Shown here in pieces: positions 25,649 to 34,096 of a stretch of 64,000 nucleotides of DNA. The notes beneath the pieces are model-generated. The model ran no database searches, was not told where the DNA came from, and worked only from the letters and a program-made list of their open reading frames with translations. The translations under genes and the position numbers were made by a program. How positions within the stretch are numbered: position 1 is the stretch's first letter; each line of letters starts with the position of its first letter. The stretch lies in the NCBI RefSeq assembly GCF_900113275.1, contig NZ_FOOU01000015.1, positions 43,724 to 107,723 of the forward strand, in the 5' to 3' direction. The stretch is from Neptunomonas qingdaonensis. Its GTDB lineage: Bacteria > Pseudomonadota > Gammaproteobacteria > Pseudomonadales > Balneatricaceae.

Positions 25649-26872
25649 TTAGGATTTCATGTTAACCGCCACGGCTACCTTAAACGCGTCGAGCACATCC
25701 TTAGGTTTGGCTGAGTTTTCGGCGATAGTATCCGGCGGCGGCAGGTCCTCTTTCGCAGGTTTTCGTCCGCCAAAGCTGAGTGCGCGCATGACCTGAAATA
25801 TCTGGGAAAGACCGCTAAATACTTTGAACCAAAAAGGCCCGCCAAACCCGATCAGCACACCCGCTAAGCTCGACATGAGCAACCAAATACCGAACTCACT
25901 CGTTAATGCTATGTCGAAAAAACCTTGCTCCTTTCCATCGGTGCCCATCCAGCCCACTCGACCATCGCAGGCATCGTCCTTGTGGCCCTTGGTACACATT
26001 GGATAATACTGCCAGCCAATGGCAAGGCCCTGGGACTCCATCTTTTGCACACTTTCTTTTACCTGTTTCGCTATGTCGTCTAATTGTTGCTGGAGCGTAT
26101 CGGAGGTAGGTGCGGGCCCCGTTGGAGCTGATGTGCTGGGCTCTGCTTGTAATTTTGCTATATCGTTTTTCAACTGATCAAGCCTTACGACGGCGGCCTG
26201 ATTTTGTTTATACTCCTCGTCCGCGTGCTCAATAAGGCTAGAGCGAATTGACGGATTTTCGATGAGCTGCACGAATAAACGCGACGCATCAATGTTGGCA
26301 AACCAGGCAAAAGGGATAGCCACGCAGATAGCGGTGAGTTGTGCCTTCTTGCGAAACACTTCACTTGCGGCACGCCCGAAACGGTCGAAACTACGCACCA
26401 TGTCTTGCACAAGAAGTTCAACCTGAGCTTCGCCTTCAGCAACAATCGCTTTACCCACGTCAGTTCTGCCCAGCCGCTCAGCAAACGCCAACAAGCTTAG
26501 CGAGTCGATCTTGGATTTTCGCTCAGCGCTGAAACGGTTTTTGCTAGGCTCGAATACCGGGTTTTCAGTCAGAGCCTCAACAAATTTTTCTTTGTGAGTA
26601 GGGTGATTTGTGCTGCTACGGGTTAACCACGCCTTACTCTTTGCAAGAATACCGGCATCAACAGAGCTCGCCAGTTGTTGAGGGCTCACCCGTTCAAGTC
26701 CGGCGCTCAAACGTGGCCACACGACCTTCTCATAAAGCGCTTCAATGGTTTTCTTCAGGACTTCTTCTCTGGTGCCAAAAGCTTTGAGGATAGCCTCGAC
26801 TATACCGGTGACAATCGTAGAAAAGATCATCATGACTACGGCAAATGCCATGGCTGATTCGAGTAACTCCAT
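25649..26872 (-). CDS. Hypothetical inner-membrane protein with coiled-coil segment
   Basis: 407 residues that I cannot assign to a named family. Visible structure: an N-terminal hydrophobic helix (AFAVVMMIFSTIVTGIVEAIL, about 9-29), a soluble helical region, a second hydrophobic segment around 187-206 (LTAICVAIPFAWFANI), a predicted coiled coil with a Pro/Thr/Ser linker (LKNDIAKLQAEPSTSAPTGP, about 228-275), and a C-terminal hydrophobic hairpin near 328-350 (IWLLMSSLAGVLIGFGGPFW). A Cys pair (MCTKGHKDDAC) lies before it. The start follows GGCAGAACACA. It stands alone, convergent with the phosphate operon. A role cannot be named. Confidence 0.7.
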   Translation of the reverse strand: MELLESAMAFAVVMMIFSTIVTGIVEAILKAFGTREEVLKKTIEALYEKVVWPRLSAGLERVSPQQLASSVDAGILAKSKAWLTRSSTNHPTHKEKFVEALTENPVFEPSKNRFSAERKSKIDSLSLLAFAERLGRTDVGKAIVAEGEAQVELLVQDMVRSFDRFGRAASEVFRKKAQLTAICVAIPFAWFANIDASRLFVQLIENPSIRSSLIEHADEEYKQNQAAVVRLDQLKNDIAKLQAEPSTSAPTGPAPTSDTLQQQLDDIAKQVKESVQKMESQGLAIGWQYYPMCTKGHKDDACDGRVGWMGTDGKEQGFFDIALTSEFGIWLLMSSLAGVLIGFGGPFWFKVFSGLSQIFQVMRALSFGGRKPAKEDLPPPDTIAENSAKPKDVLDAFKVAVAVNMKS

Positions 26873-27336
26873 TGTGTTCTGCCTTTATTATTGATTCTGA
26901 TACGGCAATATTACTTAAAACATACAATAAAAATGCCAAAAGCATAACTAATTGATTATCAATATTTAAGATAAAAACCACGTTGGAGACCGGGGCAAAA
27001 TCCACCCGGAACATGAAAAAAACACACTATATCTGTTATAGAATTGGAATATTTTTCATAGATATAGATGTTTGAACGCAGTTGGGTTGCTGAATCAGCA
27101 TCCGGGTTGTTTTTAACCCGCACAGGATATTAACCACGGCCCCTTCCTGTAAGCTCCACACCGCCTTCCTGTTTCATATACCCAGAGCATGTTTAAGTCG
27201 TCAGTACCGCTGATCACCTGGTTCAAGCTCTAGCCTGGTCGGCGCTTGCTGAGAAAATGTTTACCCACCCATGATCCAATCCCGATGCCCACACGTAATT
27301 ATGAATGTAACCCAATTCACAGTGTGGAGAACGGCA
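26873..27336. other. 464-bp gene-free region with several hairpins
   Basis: Two clear stems are visible: TGCTGA-a-TCAGCA at about 27089-27101 and CGGGTT-gttttt-AACCCG at about 27103-27120. A longer spaced inverted repeat CTATATCT / AGATATAG lies at about 27027-27067. The promoters for the divergent membrane-protein gene and the DUF6482-like gene must be here. No gene or RNA family was recognised. Confidence 0.4.
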
Positions 27337-27594
27337 ATGAACGTAAGCGCGTTAAGAAATCAGCTCAACAACGGAAAAATCGCTTCCATAAAAATCATGT
27401 CCAACGAGGGTGATATCTATACAGCTCAGGCGGTTGTCGGCAACGAACTGCACACCCTCAACCAAGATGAGTCCGGCAAACCCTGGGTCTTTCACAGCTA
27501 TATAGAAGCGAAACGGGCGCTGTCTTCCTGCGAGGTTCCGATCGACCTGGAAACGAGTACCGTCTACGACGAGATGGTGAACATCCATCACTAA
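27337..27594 (+). CDS. Small DUF6482-like protein
   Basis: 85 residues from the ATG at 27337, selected because GGAG stands eight bases upstream; the frame is open upstream for 22 codons but without a site. The pattern MNVSALRNQLNNGKIASIKIMSNEGDIYTAQAVV, then GKPWVFHSYIEAKRALSSCEV, resembles the small cytoplasmic DUF6482 proteins common in Pseudomonas and relatives, which have no known function. It is monocistronic and lies between two long non-coding stretches. The family name is from memory and should be treated as probable. Confidence 0.7.
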   Translation: MNVSALRNQLNNGKIASIKIMSNEGDIYTAQAVVGNELHTLNQDESGKPWVFHSYIEAKRALSSCEVPIDLETSTVYDEMVNIHH

Positions 27595-28023
27595 GACGAC
27601 CCCGTGTCTGTCGGGCTGTATGGGCGCATGGCCAAGCCGTGACATTGTTCTCGGCTTCCTCAACCTACAAAGAACGCTTGGATAGTAAGATAGGCCTCGA
27701 TCAGTTTTTTATAAAAGGCTGACAGCCTGTTCAAGCAATACGGTTCAGCAACCAAGCATTGAAGGACCACGCTCTATTACACCAACGCCTCCTCAGTAGA
27801 GATGGTTGGACGCAGAAACATGAGATGAACGCCTCTTTCTGTGGCCTGTCACAACCTCTCGTTCTGATATCGGTCAGTCAGTGAAGAAGTTTTTCACCCA
27901 TAGGGGAAACCGTCGCTGGTGTCTTGATAGTCATTTCGGATACTTTTTAGCAGGCGTGCAGAAAATTCCGGCTATAGCGGATATCATTGAATACGCTATC
28001 CATTAATGACCATACGTCGTGTT
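27595..28023. other. About 430 bp without a supportable gene
   Basis: The sequence after the DUF6482-like gene contains no ORF with a ribosome site, no tRNA and no strong terminator. Weak similarity to coding text (short open frames) may be decayed sequence, but I could not identify a parent gene. Confidence 0.35.
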
Positions 28024-28054
28024 TTGACATGGATATATACATTTTTTCTATAAT
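28024..28054 (+). promoter_or_regulatory. Possible promoter of the HtrA/DegS-type gene
   Basis: A perfect TTGACA (28024-28029) and a perfect TATAAT (28049-28054) are separated by 19 bases, slightly longer than ideal. The predicted transcript would have a very short leader before the ATG at 28074. Confidence 0.5.
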
Positions 28055-28073
28055 TTATAAGGCATGAGCTGCT

Positions 28074-29213
28074 ATGAATTATCCGCATAACTCACCTGAT
28101 CGATTTTTCCGCCGATGGTTGATTGTCACCAGTTGCATTGCGTTTTTGATGCTTTTTTGGCAATTCATGCCCGCTGTCGAATCGTGGTTCAGCGCGCAAG
28201 AGGGTACTCCAAGAGTCATCACTCCACGTGGAGATATGGCGGCCGATGAGCAGACCACCATAGAGTTATTTGAATCATCGCGAAATTCTGTTGTATTTAT
28301 TACAACGGCTCAGTTAGTACGAGACACATGGTCCCGTAATATATTTCAAGTACCTCGCGGTAGCGGTTCTGGCTTTATCTGGAACGACGCAGGTCATGTA
28401 ATTACTAACTATCACGTTATTCAAGGTGCATCTCAGGCCAATGTAAAGCTGGCTGATGGCAGGAGCTATCAGGCAGCTCTAGTAGGTGCTAGTGCCGAAC
28501 ATGATATTGCTGTTCTCAAAATAGGCGTTGCTTTCCAGCGACCTCCACCGGTTCCTATTGGTACCAGTCACGACCTGAAAGTCGGACAAAAGGTCTTTGC
28601 CATTGGCAACCCTTTTGGCCTCGACTGGACATTGACGACAGGCATAGTATCCGCGCTTGATCGCAGCTTAGATGCAGGGGCTGGCGGTGTCACAATTGAC
28701 AACCTTATACAGACAGACGCAGCGATTAATCCTGGTAACTCCGGTGGACCTTTGCTGGATTCAGCTGGAAGGCTCATTGGTATTAATACTATGATATACA
28801 GTCCGTCGGGTGCATCTGCCGGGATTGGTTTCTCGGTTCCTGTCGATACCATTATGCGTATTGTTCCGCAGCTGATCCGCAATGGCCGTTACATCAGGCC
28901 TTCTTTGGGGATCACTGTAGATGAAAATCTGAATAGTCGCTTGTCAAAAATACTGGACGTACGAGGAGTGGTCGTATTAAACGTTATACCGGGTTCTTCC
29001 GCTGATAAAGCGGGTCTTAAAGGAGCAGTCATGGCAAGGAACAGTGCTATTCTCCCCAGAGATATCATCATAAATTTAAATGGCAGGGAGATCAGTAGCG
29101 TAGCGCAACTATTATCAGCACTAGATGATTATAAGGTAGGTGATGTTGTCACGTTGCAGATTCAGCGCGAAGACAATATACGTCAAGTTGACGTTAAATT
29201 GCAGGCTGGCTAA
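28074..29213 (+). CDS. HtrA/DegS-type trypsin-like serine protease with one PDZ domain
   Basis: 379 residues. A single N-terminal membrane helix (RWLIVTSCIAFLMLFWQFM, about 14-32) anchors the protein with the protease in the periplasm. The catalytic triad is complete: His114 (TNYHVIQGA), Asp144 (HDIAVLKI) and Ser223 (NPGNSGGPLL). One PDZ domain follows (about 270-375, VVVLNVIPGSSADKAGL). One PDZ and a membrane anchor match DegS, the sensor protease that cleaves anti-sigma factor RseA, more than soluble DegP with two PDZ domains; the length also fits. Other family members have similar architecture, so DegS itself is not certain. It is convergent with the small heat-shock genes. Confidence 0.92.
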   Translation: MNYPHNSPDRFFRRWLIVTSCIAFLMLFWQFMPAVESWFSAQEGTPRVITPRGDMAADEQTTIELFESSRNSVVFITTAQLVRDTWSRNIFQVPRGSGSGFIWNDAGHVITNYHVIQGASQANVKLADGRSYQAALVGASAEHDIAVLKIGVAFQRPPPVPIGTSHDLKVGQKVFAIGNPFGLDWTLTTGIVSALDRSLDAGAGGVTIDNLIQTDAAINPGNSGGPLLDSAGRLIGINTMIYSPSGASAGIGFSVPVDTIMRIVPQLIRNGRYIRPSLGITVDENLNSRLSKILDVRGVVVLNVIPGSSADKAGLKGAVMARNSAILPRDIIINLNGREISSVAQLLSALDDYKVGDVVTLQIQREDNIRQVDVKLQAG

Positions 29214-29214
29214 A

Positions 29215-29243
29215 GGCAGCACGCGCCACGCTGGCGTGCTGCC
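29215..29243. terminator. Strong hairpin between convergent protease and small Hsp genes
   Basis: GGCAGCACGC (29215-29224) pairs perfectly with GCGTGCTGCC (29234-29243) across a nine-base loop. It starts four bases after the protease stop codon and lies 3' of both convergent genes. No long T-run follows, so it may act as a partial terminator or 3'-end stabiliser. Confidence 0.6.
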
Positions 29244-29254
29244 ATACATTACTT

Positions 29255-29869
29255 TTAAGTGTGTTTTTTTGGCACTCTAACGGTGATTATCTCGTCCCCT
29301 CGATTGATGCTAATACCGCTTTCTCTCACAGGTTCCACCAGCGTGATCGACTGGGAGAATTGACTGATAGAAGTTTGCCGTCCAAGCGTATTACCATTGA
29401 CGCTCTCATCAGTACTTTTTACTTTTCCTGATATCGTTAAAACGCCTTTTTCTAAATGGGTATTAAGCTCGACCTCTTGTCCCTGAGGCAGGATCACTTC
29501 TACTTCATATGCATCCTTCAACTCTTTTAACTTAACCTCGGGTGATGCACTTGAAAGACCAAACCCTCTCTGGCTAAAAATTGAGCCCCCCGGCAGCATT
29601 TGCCCCATCATCTCATCCATCCTTTTTTGCAGATCCATAAATTGATCTGCATTACCCCACTCGTCAAACCAGGGATTCCAGTCTTTAAGTCCCGCGTCGG
29701 GTAGAGCAGGTAAAGTTAGAGAGTTTGATGGGTCATACTGATCCATTCTGATCGCCGAAGCAGTAGCATTACTTTTCATATGCCATGTGTAGTAGCTCAA
29801 GCCGGCGATACACATAAAACAGACGCCGACAAGAGCGGCTAAAATGCGAATCTTAGTCTTATCTTTCAT
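29255..29869 (-). CDS. Membrane-anchored Hsp20/alpha-crystallin-like protein
   Basis: 204 residues from the ATG at 29869 (GAGGTAAATTAACG upstream). Unlike classical small Hsps, it begins with a basic stretch and a hydrophobic helix (IRILAALVGVCFMCIAGLSYYTW, about residues 7-29), which would anchor it in the inner membrane with the rest in the periplasm. The C-terminal half has an alpha-crystallin-type beta sandwich: LKELKDAYEVEVILPQGQEV, then LEKGVLTISGKV, then SQSITLVEPV and the closing ITVRVPK strand. The middle is Met/Gly-rich and Trp-containing. Its position beside a periplasmic protease and a cytosolic IbpA-type gene suggests envelope protein quality control. Confidence 0.85.
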   Translation of the reverse strand: MKDKTKIRILAALVGVCFMCIAGLSYYTWHMKSNATASAIRMDQYDPSNSLTLPALPDAGLKDWNPWFDEWGNADQFMDLQKRMDEMMGQMLPGGSIFSQRGFGLSSASPEVKLKELKDAYEVEVILPQGQEVELNTHLEKGVLTISGKVKSTDESVNGNTLGRQTSISQFSQSITLVEPVRESGISINRGDEIITVRVPKKHT

Positions 29870-30049
29870 CGTTAATTTACCTCGATCACCAATTTTCATT
29901 GTTACTGACGAGATACCCTGCCTAGCAGACTGTTGAACTTAACATTGACCGACTGCGCCCCAGCCCAGCCTGCCAGCATCACTCTTTGACTGCGAAATAC
30001 AGCTAGCCGAATGTTCTTCGAATAAGATTTAGATTAAATAGCGCAAGAA

Positions 30050-30077
30050 GCGGTGAGCACCGCTTTGTGCTCACCGC
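30050..30077. terminator. Perfect 11-bp hairpin 3' of the IbpA-type gene
   Basis: GCGGTGAGCAC (30050-30060) pairs with GTGCTCACCGC (30067-30077) across a six-base loop, directly after the stop codon of the small Hsp gene. Only a short T-poor tail follows on the minus strand, so it may end the transcript or protect its 3' end while allowing some read-through into the membrane-anchored Hsp gene. Confidence 0.6.
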
Positions 30078-30084
30078 AATCCGT

Positions 30085-30567
30085 TTACGCGGCTTTAGTA
30101 CCCTTGGCCTCTATTTGCTCCTTTGCATTGTGCTCTAATACTGGCTCATTCGTGTTAATGGCGATAGTCTTAGGCTTCATTGCTTCCGGAATTTCTTTGA
30201 CCAGGCTAATGGTCAGCAAGCCATTGATAAGATCTGCCCCGGTAACCTCAACATAATCGGCCAAATTAAACTTACGCTCAAACGTCCGATTTGCTATACC
30301 CCGATGCAAAAACTTAGCTTCATTTTTCTCTGGCTTATTGCCACGTACTGTCAGCACGCCTTTTTCAACCTGAATATCGATCTCTTCTTGTGAAAAACCA
30401 GCAACAGCAAGTGTGATTGCATAGCGCTTTTCATCCAGCATTTCGATATTGTATGGGGGATACCCGTTAGTATTTGTTTCACTTGCTAATGCATGGTCTA
30501 TCAAAGACGCTAAGCGATCGAAACCAACACTACTACGGTAAAGAGGGGTTAAATCAATTGAGTTCAT
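30085..30567 (-). CDS. ibpA: Small heat-shock protein, IbpA type
   Basis: 160 residues, slightly longer than E. coli IbpA. The N-terminus MNSIDLTPLYRSSVGFDRLASLID and the alpha-crystallin domain (YNIEMLDEKRYAITLAVAGF, then LTVRGNKPE, then FERKFNLADYVEVTGADLINGLLTISL) are IbpA-like; the C-terminal I/V-x-I-type anchor appears as KTIAINT. The family holds unfolded proteins in the cytosol for Hsp70/ClpB refolding. GGAGG precedes the ATG by seven bases. A sigma-32 promoter lies about 90 bases upstream (30654-30681), which fits heat induction. Confidence 0.95.
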   Translation of the reverse strand: MNSIDLTPLYRSSVGFDRLASLIDHALASETNTNGYPPYNIEMLDEKRYAITLAVAGFSQEEIDIQVEKGVLTVRGNKPEKNEAKFLHRGIANRTFERKFNLADYVEVTGADLINGLLTISLVKEIPEAMKPKTIAINTNEPVLEHNAKEQIEAKGTKAA

Positions 30568-30653
30568 AATAAGACCTCCATAAGAAGCGAATTAAAATAA
30601 TAAACAATCATGTCGGAAAAGTTTCCAGAGTGGACAACCTTGCCACAAATCTT

Positions 30654-30681
30654 AAATAGGGTCGCCACACTCTTTTTCAAG
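30654..30681 (-). promoter_or_regulatory. Sigma-32 heat-shock promoter of the IbpA-type gene
   Basis: On the minus strand CTTGAA (30681-30676) is followed after 14 bases by CCCTATTT (30661-30654), matching the sigma-32 consensus CTTGAA-N13-15-CCCCATnT with one mismatch. The resulting 5' leader of roughly 75-80 bases ends in the GGAGG site; whether it folds as a ROSE-type thermometer could not be judged by eye. Confidence 0.75.
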
Positions 30682-30905
30682 CGTTTTTTAAAAAAAATTT
30701 TTCTTACGCTTGTGACGCTAAAGTTAACGAAATACGAATGATGCAGGGGCGATAGCAAAAGCCGAAAGGAGCCCATTTATGAACTTGGTACCTATAAAAA
30801 AGGCTGAACAGCAAGATGCACAATCGATACATAGCGTTCGTAGCCGAGTCATAAAAAACAGAACGGCTGAGCCTTATTTATGCAGCGACTTCAGGGAGCA
30901 ACTTC

Positions 30906-31736
30906 CTACAGGTTTCTTAGCTCTAAATACCATAACTCCATAAAATCCTGAGTTATTTTTTGTTCTATATCCAGGGCTTGATCTGAAGGACAAAAAATCG
31001 TCACACTCGCTGTATTTTTACCAATATCGGATGTCGAAATAGTAACGGTAGGCGCTGGGCCTGCGATCGTCACATCTAAGCGTTTCTCTATTAAATAATT
31101 ATACCTATGTGCAACTTCATAGAAATCCTGGCAGTGCACTGCTGCTCGTTCCAGTAACTCATCCCTAAATGAAAATAGGTTGACGCGCTGACTCCGGGTA
31201 AGTGTGAAAGTGTGAGTCGCATATCGTTTCATGAAGTTGAGGTTTTTTATAGTATTTAAAATCAACATGCTATTGGGTAAATAAAGCGTTTTTCCTGTAT
31301 GACTGTATGAATCGATATCAACTTCTAATAAGGTTAATTTTGCCCAGTTAGTCTCTGTTACTTCACCATAGGAACTACCTACCTGAATCCAGTCACCGAC
31401 CTGAAATGGTCTGGATACAATGATATAAATATATCCAATAATACATTGAATAAACTCGCGTGTAGCGATAACAATCGCGACAACAAACGCAGCGACGGAC
31501 AATGCAAATTTTTGTAATTCTTCCGTCCATAAGACAAACAATAAAACAACAACGGTCAGATTAATTAAGTTTTTAATTAAATTAATTACATAGCGCCGAT
31601 CTTCCCCTTTGGCCTTACTTCGTTTTCTTATGACTTTTACCAACATCAACTTCAAGAAATAAGCTAAAACAATAAACATAAGCGAAGAAAGCAACTTATG
31701 CTCAAAAAGCAAACTATAAATCTCAAGTCCGGTCAT
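30906..31736 (-). CDS. Small mechanosensitive channel, MscS family
   Basis: 276 residues. Three or four hydrophobic segments occupy the first 110 residues, including the pore-helix-like stretch ALSVAAFVVAIVIATREFIQCIIGYIYI, followed by the MscS beta domain (FQVGDWIQVGSSYGEVTETNW, about 116-136) with its typical Gly pattern and the conserved LPNSMLI. The C-terminal part is a short mixed domain. Such channels open under membrane tension to release solutes. The start follows GGGAT. Its location next to heat-shock and envelope protease genes suggests a stress neighbourhood, but it lies over 300 bases upstream of the IbpA-type gene and probably has its own promoter. Confidence 0.9.
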   Translation of the reverse strand: MTGLEIYSLLFEHKLLSSLMFIVLAYFLKLMLVKVIRKRSKAKGEDRRYVINLIKNLINLTVVVLLFVLWTEELQKFALSVAAFVVAIVIATREFIQCIIGYIYIIVSRPFQVGDWIQVGSSYGEVTETNWAKLTLLEVDIDSYSHTGKTLYLPNSMLILNTIKNLNFMKRYATHTFTLTRSQRVNLFSFRDELLERAAVHCQDFYEVAHRYNYLIEKRLDVTIAGPAPTVTISTSDIGKNTASVTIFCPSDQALDIEQKITQDFMELWYLELRNL

Positions 31737-32032
31737 GGATTATCCCAATGTTTCATTTTTTATAAAATAATATGCAGTGACAGTAAAAATATTGAAGCCA
31801 ACCCTAAAAACTCAATAAACCGACCATATCCTTCATAGCCGTTAGTATAACCGCCTCACAAAGTGCGGGATAGATATTCTATGCGTATCAATGTTAATGG
31901 AGTAAGTACCTCAGATTGAGAGATGCAGCCAGCAAATCAAGGTAGCTGTTTAAGGAAGCTGCGATTAAGTTTTGTTGCTTAGCTACAGGGACATGAAGGT
32001 GTTATGTCCTGTAAAAGGTCACCTCAGATTTC
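31737..32032. other. Gene-free region between the MscS and LysR genes
   Basis: About 296 bases. It includes an AT-rich stretch likely to hold the MscS-gene promoter. I see no ORF, tRNA or strong hairpin. Confidence 0.4.
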
Positions 32033-32923
32033 TCAATCCCAGTACGCAGGACTGCTAAAACATTGAGTGTAATAATCGATAAATGCTCTGACTTTGGGTG
32101 CTAGCAGACGCGAACTGGGATACACCGCCCAGACCGCTGTATCTGACATTAGCGGATAGTCCTGCAACACCTGAACCAGCTCCCCTTTTCTAAGCTGTTG
32201 ATAGACACTCCATGTTGAAGCAATCGCAACTCCCAGCCCCTCCACACAGGCATCCCGGACCGCCTCGCCATTATCGGTGCGAAAATTACCTTTCGCTTTA
32301 ATCGTTAACTGACCGTCGGGGGCATCAAAGCTCCAGTGATCCAATCCCATTAAAGACAGGCAGCAGTGATTAACCAGATCATCAGGAGATTCGGGCTCAC
32401 CGTACTTTGCCAGATATCCGGGAGAGGCGCAGACAATACGGTTGTCAGAGGCTAATTTACGCGCGATTAATGTTGAATCCTTCAACTCTGCGATACGAAT
32501 AGCGATATCAAAGCCCCCCTCTACCATATCGATGATTGAATCGGATAAGCGCAGGTCGACATTAAGGTCCGGATAACTCGACAGGAACCCCTTCATCGCG
32601 GGCACCAGATGCATACGGCCAAAGGATGCAGAGGCAGAAACCCTCAGTGTACCGGAAGGTAAACCTTTACCCACTCCCACCGAAGCACGAGCCGCTTCCA
32701 CACTGGAAAGCACCTCTTCGGCATGCGGCAGAAAGCCCTTACCTTCTTCAGTCAATGAAACTTTGCGGGTGGTGCGGTGAATCAAACGCACCCCAAGACC
32801 CTCTTCCAGTTTATTGATATGTGCACTGGCCACGGCAGGAGATAAGCCCAGCTCAGCGCCTGCCTGACTGATGTTATGGGTAGCGGCTACCCGTATAAAG
32901 AGTTTCAGGTGTTCGACATTCAT
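32033..32923 (-). CDS. LysR-family transcriptional regulator
   Basis: 296 residues with the LysR helix-turn-helix at the N-terminus: VAATHNISQAGAELGLSPAVASAHINKLEEGLGVRLIHRTTRKVSLTEEG, and the two-lobed effector domain (VSASASFGRMHLVPAMKGFLSSYPDLNVDLRLSD onward), similar to the CrgA/QseD-type proteins. It is divergent from the MDR reductase at 33031, with a LysR-type box in the 107-base gap, so it most likely controls that gene and itself. The effector is unknown; for this subgroup it is often a quinone or reactive electrophile. Confidence 0.93.
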   Translation of the reverse strand: MNVEHLKLFIRVAATHNISQAGAELGLSPAVASAHINKLEEGLGVRLIHRTTRKVSLTEEGKGFLPHAEEVLSSVEAARASVGVGKGLPSGTLRVSASASFGRMHLVPAMKGFLSSYPDLNVDLRLSDSIIDMVEGGFDIAIRIAELKDSTLIARKLASDNRIVCASPGYLAKYGEPESPDDLVNHCCLSLMGLDHWSFDAPDGQLTIKAKGNFRTDNGEAVRDACVEGLGVAIASTWSVYQQLRKGELVQVLQDYPLMSDTAVWAVYPSSRLLAPKVRAFIDYYTQCFSSPAYWD

Positions 32924-32926
32924 TTT

Positions 32927-32982
32927 AGATTATCAACATAAAATATAAACAGATTAGCTATTTATGCAGATTATCATCATAA
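32927..32982. promoter_or_regulatory. LysR operator region: TTATG-N11-CATAA box and a 15-bp direct repeat
   Basis: A perfect T-N11-A type inverted repeat, TTATG-N11-CATAA, lies at 32962-32982. The 15-mer AGATTATCA-n-CATAA occurs twice, at 32927-32941 and 32968-32982, 41 bases apart (about four helical turns) with one mismatch. This is the arrangement expected of recognition and activation sites for a LysR tetramer between divergent genes. Confidence 0.7.
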
Positions 32983-33030
32983 GCAAGAACTATTAAAGTA
33001 TTACCCATCAACTAAACAGAGGTTTACCCC

Positions 33031-34017
33031 ATGAAAGCAATGATTATCCGTGAGTTTGGTGGTCCTGAAGTATTCGAGCTATCTGATATTCCGACACCCG
33101 AAGTAAAACCCGGTCAGGTCCTGGTACGTATCGCCGCCACCAGTGTTAACACCGTCGATACCATGATTCGCCTGATGGGTAAGGAGTTGCCAATATCACC
33201 CAATCCACCAGCAGTACTGGGTATGGATTTCGCAGGTACTGTAGAAGCCGTTGGCGAAGGCGTTAGCGGGTTTTCTGTTGGCGATGAAGTCTACGGCTGT
33301 GCCGGTGGTCTTGGGGAACTACAGGGTGCGATGGCAGAATATATGGCGGCCGATGCCCGACTGATTGCCCTCAAGCCAAAAAACCTGTCCATGCGTGAAG
33401 CCGCGGCGCTACCGCTGGTAGGTATCACAGCTTATGAGGGACTGATCCGTGCCGGAATATCCAAAGGACATCGTGTGCTGGTTCATGGCGGCTCCGGCGG
33501 TGTAGGCCATGTTGCATTGCAGCTGGCGCGTCACTTCGGTGCTGATGTTTATGCAACAGGCGGTGGGGATAAACAACTGGCACTGATCGAAGAACTAGGC
33601 GCTAAGGGGATCAACTACAAAACAGAAAGCGTTGCCGATTATGTTACTGAATATACCGCTGGTGCAGGCTTTGATGTTGTCTTCGATTCTGTTGGCGGAG
33701 CAAATATAGCTAACTCGTTTGAAGCTGCCGCTCTGAACGGCCAGGTAGCGACTACGGTTGCAATGGTTGAGCTGGATCTTTCAGTTGCTCACTTTAAGGG
33801 CTTATCCCTACACGTGGTATTCATGCTTATCCCGATGATTCACGATCATGGTCGCAAAGCACATGGTCATATTCTGAGTGAGATCGCTAAGATCGCTGAA
33901 GCGGGCAATCTTCGACCGGTTCTTGATGAGCAGCGCTTCACTCTGACTGAAGCCGGCCTGGCGCATGCACGTCTGAGCAGTGGTCAGGCGATGGGCAAGG
34001 TTGTGATAGATATTTAA
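33031..34017 (+). CDS. Zinc-independent MDR oxidoreductase, NADPH:quinone-reductase-like
   Basis: 328 residues of the quinone oxidoreductase branch of the medium-chain dehydrogenase/reductase superfamily. The N-terminal GroES-like half has VLVRIAATSVNTVDTMIR and PAVLGMDFAGTVEAVGEGVSGF; the Rossmann half carries RVLVHGGSGGVGHVALQLAR (AxxGGxGG-type NADP site, about 149-168). The structural and catalytic Zn ligands of alcohol dehydrogenases are absent. The enzyme would reduce quinones or enones in the cytosol. AGAGG lies eight bases before the ATG. It is divergent from a LysR gene and followed after 79 bases by a MATE exporter, making a plausible LysR-controlled detoxification pair. Confidence 0.92.
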   Translation: MKAMIIREFGGPEVFELSDIPTPEVKPGQVLVRIAATSVNTVDTMIRLMGKELPISPNPPAVLGMDFAGTVEAVGEGVSGFSVGDEVYGCAGGLGELQGAMAEYMAADARLIALKPKNLSMREAAALPLVGITAYEGLIRAGISKGHRVLVHGGSGGVGHVALQLARHFGADVYATGGGDKQLALIEELGAKGINYKTESVADYVTEYTAGAGFDVVFDSVGGANIANSFEAAALNGQVATTVAMVELDLSVAHFKGLSLHVVFMLIPMIHDHGRKAHGHILSEIAKIAEAGNLRPVLDEQRFTLTEAGLAHARLSSGQAMGKVVIDI

Positions 34018-34096
34018 CAAATAGCAGGAATGACTGAGGCCAGGGATTGGCCAATAACGCCATCTACGCGTCTGTATTCTCAGAACCGGACAGATC

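Noticed and set aside
27271..27336. N-terminal extension of the DUF6482-like protein
   Set aside because: Lacks a ribosome site and family similarity; the ATG at 27337 has GGAG eight bases upstream.
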